Positions 12,519-24,485 of a stretch of 64,000 nucleotides of DNA are shown one piece after another. The position numbers were made by a program, and so were the translations under genes. The DNA is taken from assembly GCA_015847255.1 (NCBI GenBank), contig JADLZK010009230.1:62001-126000 (forward strand). Direction: 5' to 3'. The notes beneath the pieces are model-generated. The model saw only the letters and a program-made list of their open reading frames with translations. It did no database searches and was not told where the DNA came from. Origin of the DNA: Hyparrhenia diplandra. Lineage: Eukaryota; Streptophyta; Magnoliopsida; Poales; Poaceae. Each line of letters begins with the position of its first letter. The stretch's first letter is position 1.

Positions 12519-12840
12519 AAATTTTTCCCTTGGGAAATGAAAACGTCGTCCCCTTTGCTTTTTGTGAAGGTGGAGTGACAACTCGCTTATGAAGTTAAAA
12601 TTTTCCCTTAGGAAATTAAAACGTCGTCCCCTTTGCTTTTTGCGAAGGTGGAGTGACAACTTCGCTTATGAAGTTAAGAATTTTTCCTTAGGAAATGAAA
12701 ACGTCGTCCCCTTTGCTTTTTGCGAAGGTGGGTGACAACTTCATTGACGAAGTTAAGAATTTTTCCCTTAGGAAATGAAAACGTCGTCCCCTTTGCTTTT
12801 TGCGAAGGTGGAGTGACAACTTAAACTTACGAAGTTAAGA
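12519..12840 (+). repeat. minisatellite, four units of about 80 bp, in element A
   Basis: Four direct copies each contain ACGTCGTCCCCTTTGC, GCGAAGGTGG and AGTGACAAC. The CGTCGTCCC core recurs at 12544, 12622, 12702 and 12782, giving spacings of 78, 80 and 80. The array lies between the integrase end and the antisense gene, in the 3' non-coding part of the element. Tat-lineage elements are known to carry tandem repeats in this place. It is not a CRISPR array: the units are contiguous, with no unique spacers. Confidence 0.85.
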
Positions 12841-13267
12841 TTTTTTAGGAAATCGCAGGTAGTAATTTTCTTTTGGAAAATTGCACCTACTTTTGTTGTG
12901 CTTTCGCCGATGCTAGAGTGTTATGCTCTTCGGTGTTTATAAGATAATAAATAAAAGAATTGAAAACCAAGTGCGAGTGGGGAAACTACTTTCTCATTTA
13001 TATTGATATGAGAATTTACAGTAGAGACTGCCTCGTTAAAAACCACTCACCCTGCGAAGGGCTTCCCCTGAGTGAAAAAAGAGTGCGACTCTTTTACAAT
13101 TTGAATGTAAATTTTGTTGAAAGTAAACAATTCTCTTTGTCTATTTACATATTTACATATTTCTGAGAAAAGATGCTTTCTCTGTGGGTAGTACTTACGA
13201 AGATCTTTGATGTTCCATGTATGGCTTAATTCTTGTCCCTTCAAGTCTTCTAGATGATATGATCCCG

Positions 13268-14373
13268 TTACGTTTGTTCTTGTGATGACAAAAGGTCCTT
13301 CCCATTTTGTTGGAACTTGCCTACTGTGCCTTCATTTCTTTTTTCTTTTGAGCACAAAATCTCTAGCTGAAGTTCTCTCTTGATTACTCTTTTGTTGTAC
13401 CACTTGCTTGTTTCTGCTTGGTACTTGTTTAAATTTTGGAGGGCTTCATTTCTTTCTTCTTCTAGTAAGTCTTTGCTTGTCTTACGATCATCTTCGCTTA
13501 TCATTTGTGCGTTCAGCCTTGGACCTTCGTCTTTGTATTTCTTCCGGAGTCATGGCTTCGTCCCCGTATAGAAGTTTGAATGGTGAGAATTCCGTTGATC
13601 TTGTGACAGTTGTGTTATGGCTCCATACTATTGTTGGTAATTCTTCAACCCATTTTCCTTTAGGTAATCCCACAAGATTTCTTGATATTCCTGTGCAAAT
13701 TATTCCATTTGCTCTTTCAACTGCTCCATTTGATTGTGGATGTTTGACTGATGCGAAGCATAGTTGTATTCAAGATTGGAACAATATTCTTTGAAGTCTT
13801 CTTTGTCAAATTGTGTGCCATTGTCTAGAGTGATGTGTCTTGGAACTCCAAATCTACAGATAATGTTTTGCCATAGGAATTTTTTCATTGTTGTTGAAGA
13901 CATATTCGTTATTGGCTTGGCTTCGCTCCATTTTGTGAAGTAATCCACTTTGCTACCACTGCATATTGGAAGTTGCCTTGAGTTTTTGGTAGCTTTCCGA
14001 TGATGTCTATGCCCCATCTTTCTAATGGCCAAGTTGGTTCTATATGTTGAATTGGATTTCTTTGGTGCATTTGTTTTGCTTGCCGAAATTTGACATTTGT
14101 GGCAAGTCTTGATTATTTCCTTGCTATCTTTTTTGAATTTTGTTGGCGGTAGAAACCTTGCCTGAAAGCTTTTCCTGCAATTGACCTTGGGCCAGCGTGG
14201 ATTCTGCAAGTTCCATTGTGGATTTCTTGTAATATTTCCTTTCCTTCTTTGCTTGAAACACATTTCAACAATGGTTCACATATGCCATCCTTATAAAGTT
14301 GATCATTGATGATCTTGTAATTCCTTGTCTTGTGCTTCATTCTTGTTTCATCGACTTCGTTCTCACGGTTCAT
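13268..14373 (-). pseudogene. Element A integrase region
   Basis: Minus-strand frames 14373-14113, 14263-13700, 13673-13488 and 13504-13268 form a broken integrase. The zinc-binding part shows IIKTCHKCQISASK. The catalytic core shows VDYFTKWSEAKPI followed by FGVPRHITLDNGTQFD, the second catalytic aspartate in its usual setting. The distal part (WVEELPTIVWSHNTTVTRST, SPFKLLYGDEAMTP) is typical of plant gypsy integrases. The reading frame changes at least three times, so no full protein can be made. The corresponding region is entirely absent from element B. Confidence 0.8.
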
Positions 14374-14579
14374 AAAAACCTTTAAGGAATGCTATTATTG
14401 ATGATCTCAATCTTCGCTTTCTATTATGTGGATATTTCTTGGTTCTTCCATCTTTGCTTGGATTGATGATTCTCGATAAAACTTGGTAAAAAAACATCCG
14501 GAGGTAATTTGACTTTACGGGGCTGCTTTGCTTTTGCAATTATGTACGCCTCTTCGTTTGTTTGTTCTTGAGATGCTTC

Positions 14580-16429
14580 TCAAAGTGAAACCTTCGAAGT
14601 GTCTTTCTTGTTCTCGACATGTTGTAAATATTTTGCCAACTCGGGATCTTTTGCTTTGTAACTTTTCTCTATATGACCGGCCACAACTTGCGAGTCGGTT
14701 TTGATCAATAATTTTTGTATTCCCATTGCTCTTGCTTTTGCGAAGCCCAAAGCAATACTTGCTTCATATTCTGTAATGTTGTTTGTGCATTTGAATTCTA
14801 ACCTCATTTGCATATCTCATTTTTACTCTGAAGGCGAAGTTATAATTGCGGCCACTCCGGCGCTGAGGAGCCCCATGCGTCATCACAATTGATTGTCCAT
14901 TCTTGACAAGTCATTGTCCATTCTTGAACTTCTTTTTGTTCTTCTATGTTTGATGTTGGGGTCCGGTCTGCAACAAAATCTGCAAGAACTTGGGATTTGA
15001 TTGTTGTTCTTTTTTCGAACTCTATAAAATATTGAGATATTTCATTTGCCCATTTTCCCAATCTTCCGGATGATTTGCAACTTTGTAGAACGTCTTTGAG
15101 CGGATGATTTGTTGGTATTTTTCACTTTGTGTGCTTGGAAGTAGTGTTTCAATTTCCTGGTTGCCATTAAGACTGCATATGCTATCTTTTCGATCTCTCG
15201 AATAATAGATCTTTGAACCTGAGAGAGCTTCAGAGACAAAGTATATTGGTACATTACTTCTTGATGTGTTCTTCTGTATTTTCTTGTATCAAGACTGCGC
15301 TGATTTGCATTTTTTAAGGCATTTTCTGTTGGATTTGCCAAAGTTGTTGGATTTGCCAAATACTTCTTTATCTCTTCGAAGGCATTTTCTTTGTTCTTCT
15401 CCCCATCCGAAGGTATTGTTTGAGTTTTTTAGTGCTTGAAAGATTGGAAAACTTTTCTCGGTGATTTGGATATGAATCGTTTTAACGAAGCCAATCTTCC
15501 AGTCAACTTTTGAATATGTTTGATGCTTTTCGGAACTTGTGTTTCCATCACCGCTTTTAGTTTCTCCGGGTTTGGATCGATTCCTTTTGACGATACAACA
15601 CATCCCGAATTTTGCCTTTCTTGACCACTGAATGTGCATTTTTTGGATTGTGCTTTAAGTTTGCTTTTCGGAGGTTAGAAAAAGTTTCCTTGAGGTCTTC
15701 GATGTGCTCTTCTCTTTTCTTGCTTTTCACAATTACATCATCGGCGTATGCAAGTAAATTTTTCCCCAATTGGTCTTTTTAATCTTTGTTGAAGTCATTA
15801 CGATAAAACTTGATCCAAAGATTGCGAAGCCCCTCAACCATTCTTTGAAAACAAGTATGTGCCAAATGGGGTGGTGAAACTTGTCTTTTCTTCATCTTCT
15901 TTACTCATCCAAATTTGATGATAACCCGAGGCTTGAGTCAGTAAAAACTTAGCATTGCACTTCTGCAGCTTGATCGACTAGTGTGTCGATTCTTGGGAGA
16001 GGGAAGTTGTCTTTTGGGCAGGTTTTGTTTAGATCCGTGAAGTCGATGCACATTCTCCACTTCAAGTTCTTTTTCTGATCATGACGATATTTGCATGCCA
16101 TGTTGTGAATCTTACTTCTCTTATGACCTTTGCATCCAATAATCTACGGACTTCGGCTTTTGCGCCAAGAATTGTTCTATCTTCGAAAGTTTCCTCAATT
16201 TTTGTTTCTTTGGCCTGTAGTTTGGGTCTATGTTTAGTTTATGTTCGATGATGTCTCTCTTGACTCCTTCTAAGTCTTTTTTTGACCATGCGAAGACGTC
16301 TTGATTGATTTTCAAGAAGTTTTTGAGGTTCTTCTCTTCTTCTTTGCCAAGATCATTTGCAATGATAACTTTTCTATCTGGCGGCATTGAGTCTAAGGGC
16401 ACTTCTTTTGTTTCATTTTTTTGGCGCAA
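14580..16429 (-). pseudogene. Element A reverse transcriptase, RNase H and second RNase H
   Basis: Reading leftward, 16429-16121 gives the entry to reverse transcriptase (DVFAWSKKDLEGVKRDIIEH, then LNIDPNYRPKKQKLRK). The segment 15769-15557 carries the catalytic motif LAYADDVIVKSKKREEH. Then come the connection and first RNase H (GWGEEQRKCLRRDKEVFGK; KLKHYFQAHKVKNTNKS). At 14813-14580 lies the second RNase H (RLEFKCTNNITEYEAS, then KTDSQVVAGHIEKSYKAK), a signature of Tat elements. Frames change repeatedly, so the segment is dead. Element C is inserted 16 bp before the first codon of this block and separates it from the protease. Confidence 0.82.
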
Positions 16430-16445
16430 GTTTTCACTTTATTTT

Positions 16446-19176
16446 TGTAAAACCCGAAATTTTTGCATGATTTTTAAATAGTTAATTTGATTTAATTATG
16501 CAATTTATGTGATGCATGGAATTTAGGAAATAAATAAATTTTATGAAATTAAAATTTGTCATGAGATAGAAACATCTTTGTGCACTCATCTTTGGAGCAT
16601 ATTTTATTTATGTGATGCCTGTTTCTCGTTTGACTTGAATCTGTTTTGAAATCCTTTTGAAAAGCAAACTCAAATAAAAGAAAAGGCCATCTTATTTACT
16701 TCATCTCCTTCCTGTCATTCTAGCCCGAAGGCAATTTGCCTTGGCCTGTTCGCCTCTCCTCTTGGGCCGAAGGCCAGCAAGCCGGCCCGGCTCGTTGAAG
16801 GCTGCGGCGATCATTTTCTTGACCGGTGGACGCGCGGGCCCGCAGCTCTTCCCTTCCCGAAACGAGCTCGATCGAACTTCGAGCCGAGCCGGTTTCCAAC
16901 ACCGACCCCGGCCATGGTGCTTCCTCGCGCCCTAGCTATCTCCGCATGCCGAAGCCCTATAAAGGTCTAGCAAAACCGCGTCCGTGACCCCTAATCCAAT
17001 CTTTTAGCGGCGCCTTAAGCCCTAGCGCCCACCGCCGTCGAAATCGCCGCGGAGTTCGGGTTGCCGCAAGCTTCGCCTCAATTCCGGCGTAGGTAAGCCT
17101 AGAGCTTTGTTTTCGTCTTCGCGCGCCTTTGAAGGTTTCTAACCGAATAAACCGGCCTATTTTGCATCGCCGGCGTGAGCGATCCTTGTTGTCCGTCTTC
17201 TTCACCGCTTGAGTCATCCTCGAGTCCGTTTCGTCCTCGATTTCGATCTAGGTGAGATCCCCTTGTTCCAAACTTTCTTTTGAGCCCAACCGTCGAAAAC
17301 GGTGTACCGTAGCGACGGACCAGTTTCTCCAGCGAAGCTCCGCGGGGCTGGCCATGGCGCCGCCGTCTTCATCGCCTCCCGGCTGAGTAGCGCCCGCCGG
17401 TGCCCCGACACCTAATCCCGGCCGTTCGTTTTAAATCCGACGGCCGAAATCAAGCATACCCCTTCACCGGAAAACTTACAGATTAAACCCTATCAACTAC
17501 GGTTAATTCCGTAAGAATCATTAGCGTCTTTGAGGCTGTACGCTATGCCTTCGAAAGCGTGTTTTCATCTCTACAAACATCGGTTTACGCTTTCAGCTAT
17601 TTACAGAATTGCCATCCAGAATCAAATGCTCATAACTTTGTCAATTTAAATCCGATTTGAGTCGTTCAAGATTCGTTAGATTCGTAGTTTCGTAATCTAC
17701 ATGTTAGTATCACTGTTAGTCAGGTTTTGAACTTTCAAATTCGAATTATTATTTAGTTTATTATTTTATTACTAGTAAACTTGTAAAATTCATATCTACA
17801 CCGTTCTAGCTCCGATTTTTGTGATCTTTATATCGATGTGATCGTAGCGGCGAGTAGAGTAGTTTTATGAGTTTTTCAAACTGTTATCTTACTGTATGGT
17901 GTACTGTTATCTTATTTTGTCTATGTTTGCTTCATGTTTGATTGCATGCTTTCGATTGTGTGTTCTTGCGCGTGATCGGTTGAGTAGACGGTGATAAATT
18001 CGGGGAACGGTGCGGAGCATTATTTTGAAGAAGACCAGCAAGCTCAAGGCTTCATTCAAGGCATGTATAGCTTGGGATCATCCTTGATGTCCTATTCACC
18101 TTAAATATTAATTCATGATGCATGTGTCCTCCTTGTTTGCCATTAAGGACTTACCTAGTCTTGATTACTTGATCCTTGTCTCCTATGGGTTATGCATTTG
18201 GGTAGTAACTTGCTAGCGCTCAACCAACAAACATTATTTATTGCTTTATGGATTAAATCGTGATGATTAGTTGTTGATGCCATGGTACATAGGGCGAAAG
18301 AGCTTGTGTTGTTTATTTCTGAAGCTCTTAGCTCTCCATAAGGACTTATTCATTCGTGATCATCCGGGATATACAGTACAACTATGGGGGTCACATGGCT
18401 CGCTTTGGTCGATTCAGGGGGATAGTGTTTACTCGTGTCGGTGGTTACCGAAACGGAAGAGAATGGGTTGTAGCCCTATCGCTATCCCGGCATGTTTAGA
18501 TAACCCTTTTGAAAGGCTTTATGTGGTTTTCATTTGGTTAGGGAGTTGAGAACCTACTCTGGGTGGAAACCATGACTGTAGTGAAAGTGTACACCTCTAG
18601 CAAGCAGAGTTAATTAAACCGACATGTCGCCCGTGTTCGCGGTCATGAACGGCCTTGGAGACATTAATGAATAGAATTGCTTTGCTTATTATGTTGTTGT
18701 TATTAAATTGATGAAGATATCTGTTCACACTTGTGATTAATGGGTTAATGGGATTCCTTTATGCTTAAGCTTAAAAACTGGACCAACATTAAAAGCAACC
18801 GCAGATTAAGACGATGTCGACTTCTAAGCCTCATAACCCCTGGCTATGCTTGCGGAGTTCGACATGGACTCACCCTTGCTATATCACATTAAACAGATCA
18901 AGGTGGGTATGATGACTATGATGATAACTACCGTGATGAGTACTACTAGGCTTGTTGTCAACCAGTTGGCTATCCCTGTGGAGTTGGAGCAACCATGGAG
19001 TAATCGGTCTTCCGTTTGTGCTAGAACTTTGATTTTATTCTTGTAATGGATATTATTTGCTTTGTAATAAAGTCTCGGATATGATACTCCAGTAATTTGT
19101 CATACATATGTGAGATTGATCTTTGGGCACATATGTATTCTATACTCATTTTTGTCCTTTAAAAATGGGTATGACA
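16446..19176 (+). repeat. Element C 5' LTR
   Basis: This is the 2731-bp repeat matching 24486-27229. TATAAAG at 16958-16964 is the probable promoter TATA box. The two LTRs are nearly identical in AT-rich parts. In the GC-rich part (about 16740-17420) they differ mainly by short insertions and deletions. Confidence 0.92.
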
Positions 19177-19177
19177 A

Positions 19178-19192
19178 GTTGGTATCAAAGCC
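19178..19192 (+). other. Element C primer-binding site
   Basis: TGGTATCAAAGCC starts three bases after the 5' LTR end. It is one base different from TGGTATCAGAGCC, the site complementary to the 3' end of initiator tRNA-Met used by most plant gypsy and copia elements. Confidence 0.8.
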
Positions 19193-20054
19193 GAGGCTGG
19201 ATCAGTAGGACATAAAGCCTTAGATAGAATGGTCGTTTTTAGCTCTCTTGCTCTATTAATGCCTCCTTGATTATTTGTGAAACTTTTTGGTTTAAGTGCT
19301 AACTTCATTGTGAAAACTCCTACTAACTAGAGACTAATTTCTGTAGAAGCTATTGGAGAACCACCAATCTATGATGAGATTGACCCCCACCACGTCTATA
19401 AGTTTTAGTACCCCCATGTCCATAAAGTCGTTAACACGTTTCGAGACTAGTAAGTTGAGTACCCCCCATGCTTTTGAGTGATTTGGAGTTTGTAATGAGT
19501 GCTGGAGCTTTGCGGGCATGTCCCCAAGTTCTAAAATTAAGAATATTAAGATTATAGTTAGTACATATGCATCTTGGGTTGGTTATCTCGTTTCTGTCCC
19601 TGCTGTTGTTTCTGGAGCAGTCTGCAATGTTTCTGGTATATCTTTTATTTGGTTTGAGAGAATTGGATGAAAATTTAATGGATAAAACTAGACTTCTGTA
19701 GCTTTCCAACGACCTATCAAGCACTTTAATATCTATTATGAGCTATGAGTTATGACTGTTCGAAGTTGAGGTTTCTGTTCTGCCAGGCAGTTTTGCAAGC
19801 TTACTGTTTTCCTCGGTTTTGACTTGGTAAACGGTAAAATCTGGGAAAGTGGTACACATGAACATTGTAGAGAATTTCGTAAGCTTTCCAACGGTATAAA
19901 GAACGTCCTGTTTGGGTTTATGGAACTCTGGATATTGTCGAAATACTGAACTGATGTCATGGCACTTCGTCCAGAAAACTGTTAACTTTCATGTCTCATG
20001 TTTTCTATCTTTGAGAGGAATCCTAAAGCTCATGTATGTGTTGTTGGTTAACAG

Positions 20055-23000
20055 ATGGCTGCTCGTGGTAGAGGCCGTGGTCATGGTAGAGGTTGTGGTG
20101 CAGTGACCTCAGAGGACCTGATGAACCAGTTGATGCAGACTATGACCCAGTTCATGCAGGCTGGGCAAGCTGGAGGGATGCCCCATGCTCAACCACCAAG
20201 GGACAAGCATAGGGGAGTTCATGCAAGGCCGTCCTCCGGTGTTTACTCATGCCGCTGATCCAATGGAGGCGGATGATTGGCTTCGGGCAGTGGAGAAGCA
20301 GCTCAACATTGCTCAATGTAATGACCAAGAGAAGGTGTTGTGCGCTCTTGGGCAGCTCGTGGTGCGGCTCGAGATATGGGGGAGTCTTACCGGGCTGCTC
20401 GTCCCAACAATGCTCCTGCGGTCACCCGGCAACAGTTTGTGGATGCTTTCAAGGCTCATCATATTCCTGAAGGTGCAATGGACATAAAGGCGGAAGAGTT
20501 TAGGAATCTCCGCATGGGGCGCATGACTGTCAGCGAGTATCATGATGCCTTCACTCAGCTGTCTCGCTATGCTCCTGAAGAAGTGAGGGATGACAAGAAC
20601 AAGCAGCGTCTTCCTCAAGGGCATTTACTATGACCTCAAGCTGCAATTGTCTGGTGGGAAATATGCTAATTTCCAAGAGCTAGTAAATGATGCTATCAAG
20701 TTGGACAATCTGCGTAGTGAGCGGGACAGGAAGAGAAAGTTGAAAGGAGAAGCTTCAGCAAGCAACTCATGTCCTCGCTTCAATCCTCGCAGGGTAATCA
20801 GCCAGAGGTACCCCAATAATCAGTGGAACCGCAATAACAATCAACAGCGGTCACAGTATTCTCAAGGGAATCAGTATCAGCAACGCTTCCAGAATCAACA
20901 ATGGGGAAATCAGCAGGCACCACTCTCTGGTTCTATTGCTACTCCTGTGAAGAATGGTGGTCCCAATGCTCCTCTCAGATGCTATCGTTGTGGAGATGAA
21001 GGACACTTTGCTAGTAGGTGCACTAAGAATATGAATCAGTAGACACCTCAGAAGCCCAACAACAGCAACCAGAAGACCCGCTATGGTAATGCCAACAATG
21101 TGTCCGCTGAGGCTGTGCAGGAGGCACCTGGAATCATGATGGGTACGTTCACCATCAACTCTATCCCTGCTACAGTACTTTTTGATTCTGGAGCATCGCA
21201 TACATTCATATCTCAGATGTTTGTTAGAAACCATAGCATTCCCATGGTAGCTTTGAAATTTAACATGCAAGTTAATTCACCGGGTGGAACAATGCAAGCT
21301 ACATGTAGTTGCCCCTCTGTTAGTCTTACTTTAAGGGGGGTAGCGTTCCCAGTTGAGCCTATTGTGTTGAGAACCTCTGGTATTGATATGATTATTGGAA
21401 TGGATTGGATGGATAAGCACAAGGTGTCAATAGATTGCAAAGAAAGAATGGTTAGGCTCATGTCACCTACAGGAGAGCAGATCAGTGTTAATGTAATAGT
21501 GCAACCACCAGCTACAGCCACAGTGAATCAGCACAATGAAGGTGTTAATCATCAGGATCGTGTTGTGGATGAGTTTCCGGATGTCTTCCCCGATGACTTT
21601 GCCGGGTATGCCACCCGACCGCGACATTGAGTTTATTATTGAATTATTACAGCACTTTGCACCTATTGCTAAGCGTCCATATAGGATGGGGGGTCCTGAA
21701 TTAGAGGAACTTAAGAAACAATTAAAGGAGTTGCAGGAGAAAGGTTTCATACGTCCTAGTGCATCACCTTGGGGTGCTCCTGTGATTTTTGTGGACAAGA
21801 AGGATGGTACCCAGCGAATGTGTGTGGATTATCGCTCACTGAATGAAGTTACTATCAAGAATAAGTATCCTCTACCCAGAATGGATGACTTATTTGATCA
21901 GCTGAGGGGTGCTTGTGTGTTCTCAAAGATTGATCTTCATTCTGGTTATCATCAGTTGAAGATTCGAAGCTCAGATGTGCCTAAGACTGCCTTCACTACA
22001 AGGTATGGATTGTATGAATACACTGTTATGTCCTTTGGGTTGACCAATGCTCCTGCCTACTTTATGTACATGATGAACAAGGTGTTCATGGAGTATCTGG
22101 ATAAATTTGTGGTGGTATTCATTGATGATATCCTGATATTCTCCAAGACCGAGGAAGAACATGCTGAGCATCTCAGGTAAGTTTTACTGAAGCTTAGAGA
22201 GCACAAGTTGTATGCTAAGCGCGAGAAGTGTGAGTTACGGTTGAAGGAAGTGTCCTTTCGGGTCATGTTGTCTCTAATGGTGGAATATCAGTGGATCCAG
22301 GGAAAGTGAAGGATGTGTTAGATTGGAAGCCACCTACTGATGTGAGTGAGATTCGTAGTTTCCTTGGGATGGCTGGTTACTATAGAAGGTTCATTGAAGG
22401 TTTCTCTAAACTTGCTAAGCCTATGACTGCTCTGTTAGAGAAGGATGCAAAGTTTGTGTGGTCTGATAGGTGTCAAGCTAGTTTTGAAGAACTGAAGACA
22501 AGATTGACTACTGCTCCTGTTCTAGTGTTGCCAGATCTGAGTAAGAAGTTTGCTATATATTGTGATGCCTCTCGTCTCGGTTTGGGGTGTGTTCTTATGC
22601 AAGAGGGAAAGGTTGTTGCCTATGCATCTAGGCAGCTAAAGAAACATGAATTGAAATATCCTACACATGATCTAGAGCTAGCAGCAGTTGTTCATGCTTT
22701 AAAGATTTGGAGACACTACTTGATAGGCCATAAGAGTGACATATACACTGATCACAAGAGTCTGAAGTACATCTTTACTCAGTCTGATCTGAACTTAAGG
22801 CAACGTCGGTGGTTGGAGTTGATCAAGGATTATGATCTAGAAGTGCACTATCATCCCGGAAAGGCCAACCTTGTTGCAGATGCACTTTCAGAAAAGAGGT
22901 ATGTTAATGGGTTGCAAATGACGGTGAGTCTCGAGGAATTATGTCTAGAATTTGAACAATTGAATCTAGGTGTTGTCTTTAATACAATGGAGATTGAAGT

Positions 23001-24438
23001 AACCCCTACCTTGGAACAAGAGATAAGAAAAGGTCAGTTAGAGGATGAGAAGTTGAAGGAAATAGCTGACAATGTAGTCATTGGTAAGGCACCTGGTTTT
23101 CGTATTGATGACAATGGTACTTTGTGGTTCGGGAAGAGAATCTGTGTGCCTGAGGTGAAGTCTATTCGAGATGCGATCTTGAGAGAAGCACATGAGTCAG
23201 CCTATTCCATTCACCCTGGTAGTACTAAGATGTATCTTGATCTTAAAGAGAGGTGCGGGGTGGTATGGCTTGAAGAGGGATGTAGCGGAGTATGTTGCTT
23301 TGTGTGATACATGCCAGCGGGTGAAGGCAGAGCATCAGAGACCTGCTGGACTATTGCAACCGATGCGGATTCCCGAATGGAAGTGGGATGAGATTGGTAT
23401 GGATTTCATAGTGGGTTTGCCACGTACGCAGAAAGGTTATGACTCCATTTGGGTAATAGTGGATCGATTGAGAAAGGTTGCTCACTTCTTACCCGTCAAG
23501 ACCACGTATACTGGACCACAGTTGGCTGAGCTATACATGGAACGAATTGTTTGCTTGCATGGAGTTCCAAGTAGGATTGTGTCGGATAGAGGTACGCAGT
23601 TCACGTCTCACTTTTGGCGGACCGTACAAGAATCTTTGGGGACTCGGTTGAACCTTAGCACGGCTTTTCATCCACAGACTGATGGACAGACAGAAAGGGT
23701 TAATCAGATACTTGAGGATATGTTGAGAGCTTGTGCTTTGCAGTATGGAACTAGCTGGGATAAGAGTTTGCCCTATGCTGAATTCTCCTATAATAACAGC
23801 TATCAACAGAGTCTCAAGATGGCACCGTTTGAGGCTTTGTATGGGCGAAAGTGCAGAACACCATTGTTTTGGGATCAGGCAGGAGAGAGTCAGGTATTTG
23901 GAACTGATGTGCTGAGAATTGCAGAAGAACAAGTAAGGAAGATTAGAGAGAATCTGAGAGTAGCCCAGACACGTCAGAAAAGTTATGCTGATAATAGAAG
24001 GAAGGACTTGAGTTTCGAAGTAGGAGATTATGTCTACTTGAAGGTGTCTCCGATGAGGAATGTTAAGAGGTTCAATATGAAAGGAAAGTTAGCTCCAAGG
24101 TATGTTGGTCCTTTCCGGATATCAGCTAGACATGGAGAAGTGGCTTATGAGTTAGAGTTGCTCGCTAGTCTGGCCGCAGGCATAATGTGTTCCACGTGTC
24201 TCAAGCGAAGAGATGTTTGCATGTGCCCGAGGAACAAATTCCATTAGATGAGCTTACTGTTGAGAAGGATCTTACTTATGAGGAGTTTCCAGTCAGGATT
24301 TTGGAGACTGCAGAGAGAATCACTAGAAGCCGAGCTATCCGGATGTGCAAAGTTCAATGGAACCGATATTCAGAGGCAGAGGCAACATGGGAAAGAGAGG
24401 ATGAATTGAGGGAGAATTATCCACGGCTGTTTGAGTAA
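20055..24438 (+). pseudogene. Element C gag-pol polyprotein with chromodomain (broken)
   Basis: The start ATG at 20055 opens an Arg/Gly-rich gag (MAARGRGRGHGRG). The gag zinc knuckle CYRCGDEGHFASRC lies near 20980-21022. The protease active site LFDSGASHTF is near 21180. Reverse transcriptase shows FIDDILIFSKTEEEH near 22118 and RNase H FAIYCDASRLGLGCVL. Integrase has CDTCQRVKAEHQ, then the catalytic acidic residues in GMDFIVG, VSDRGTQF and TDGQTERVNQ. The end (KVQWNRYSEAEATWERED, about 24345-24400) is a chromodomain, thought to steer integration toward particular chromatin. In-frame stops are TAG at 21040 and TAA at 22178, each a single C-to-T change from a glutamine codon. Frameshifts lie near 20200, 20340-20630, 22250 and 23255, and others near 21600 and 24190. 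Confidence 0.9.
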
Positions 24439-24472
24439 GCACAACCAAATCTCGGGATGAGATTTTCTTTTT

Positions 24473-24485
24473 AAGGGGGTAGATT
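24473..24485 (+). other. Element C polypurine tract
   Basis: AAGGGGGTAGA lies immediately before the 3' LTR and 35 bp after the final stop. It is the expected plus-strand priming site. Confidence 0.75.

Noticed and set aside
12519..12840. Regular direct repeats considered as a CRISPR array
   Set aside because: Units are contiguous, about 80 bp long, with no spacers, and the genome is eukaryotic.
13380..13794. Plus-strand frames over the integrase of element A
   Set aside because: The minus strand has recognisable integrase motifs here, so these are shadows.
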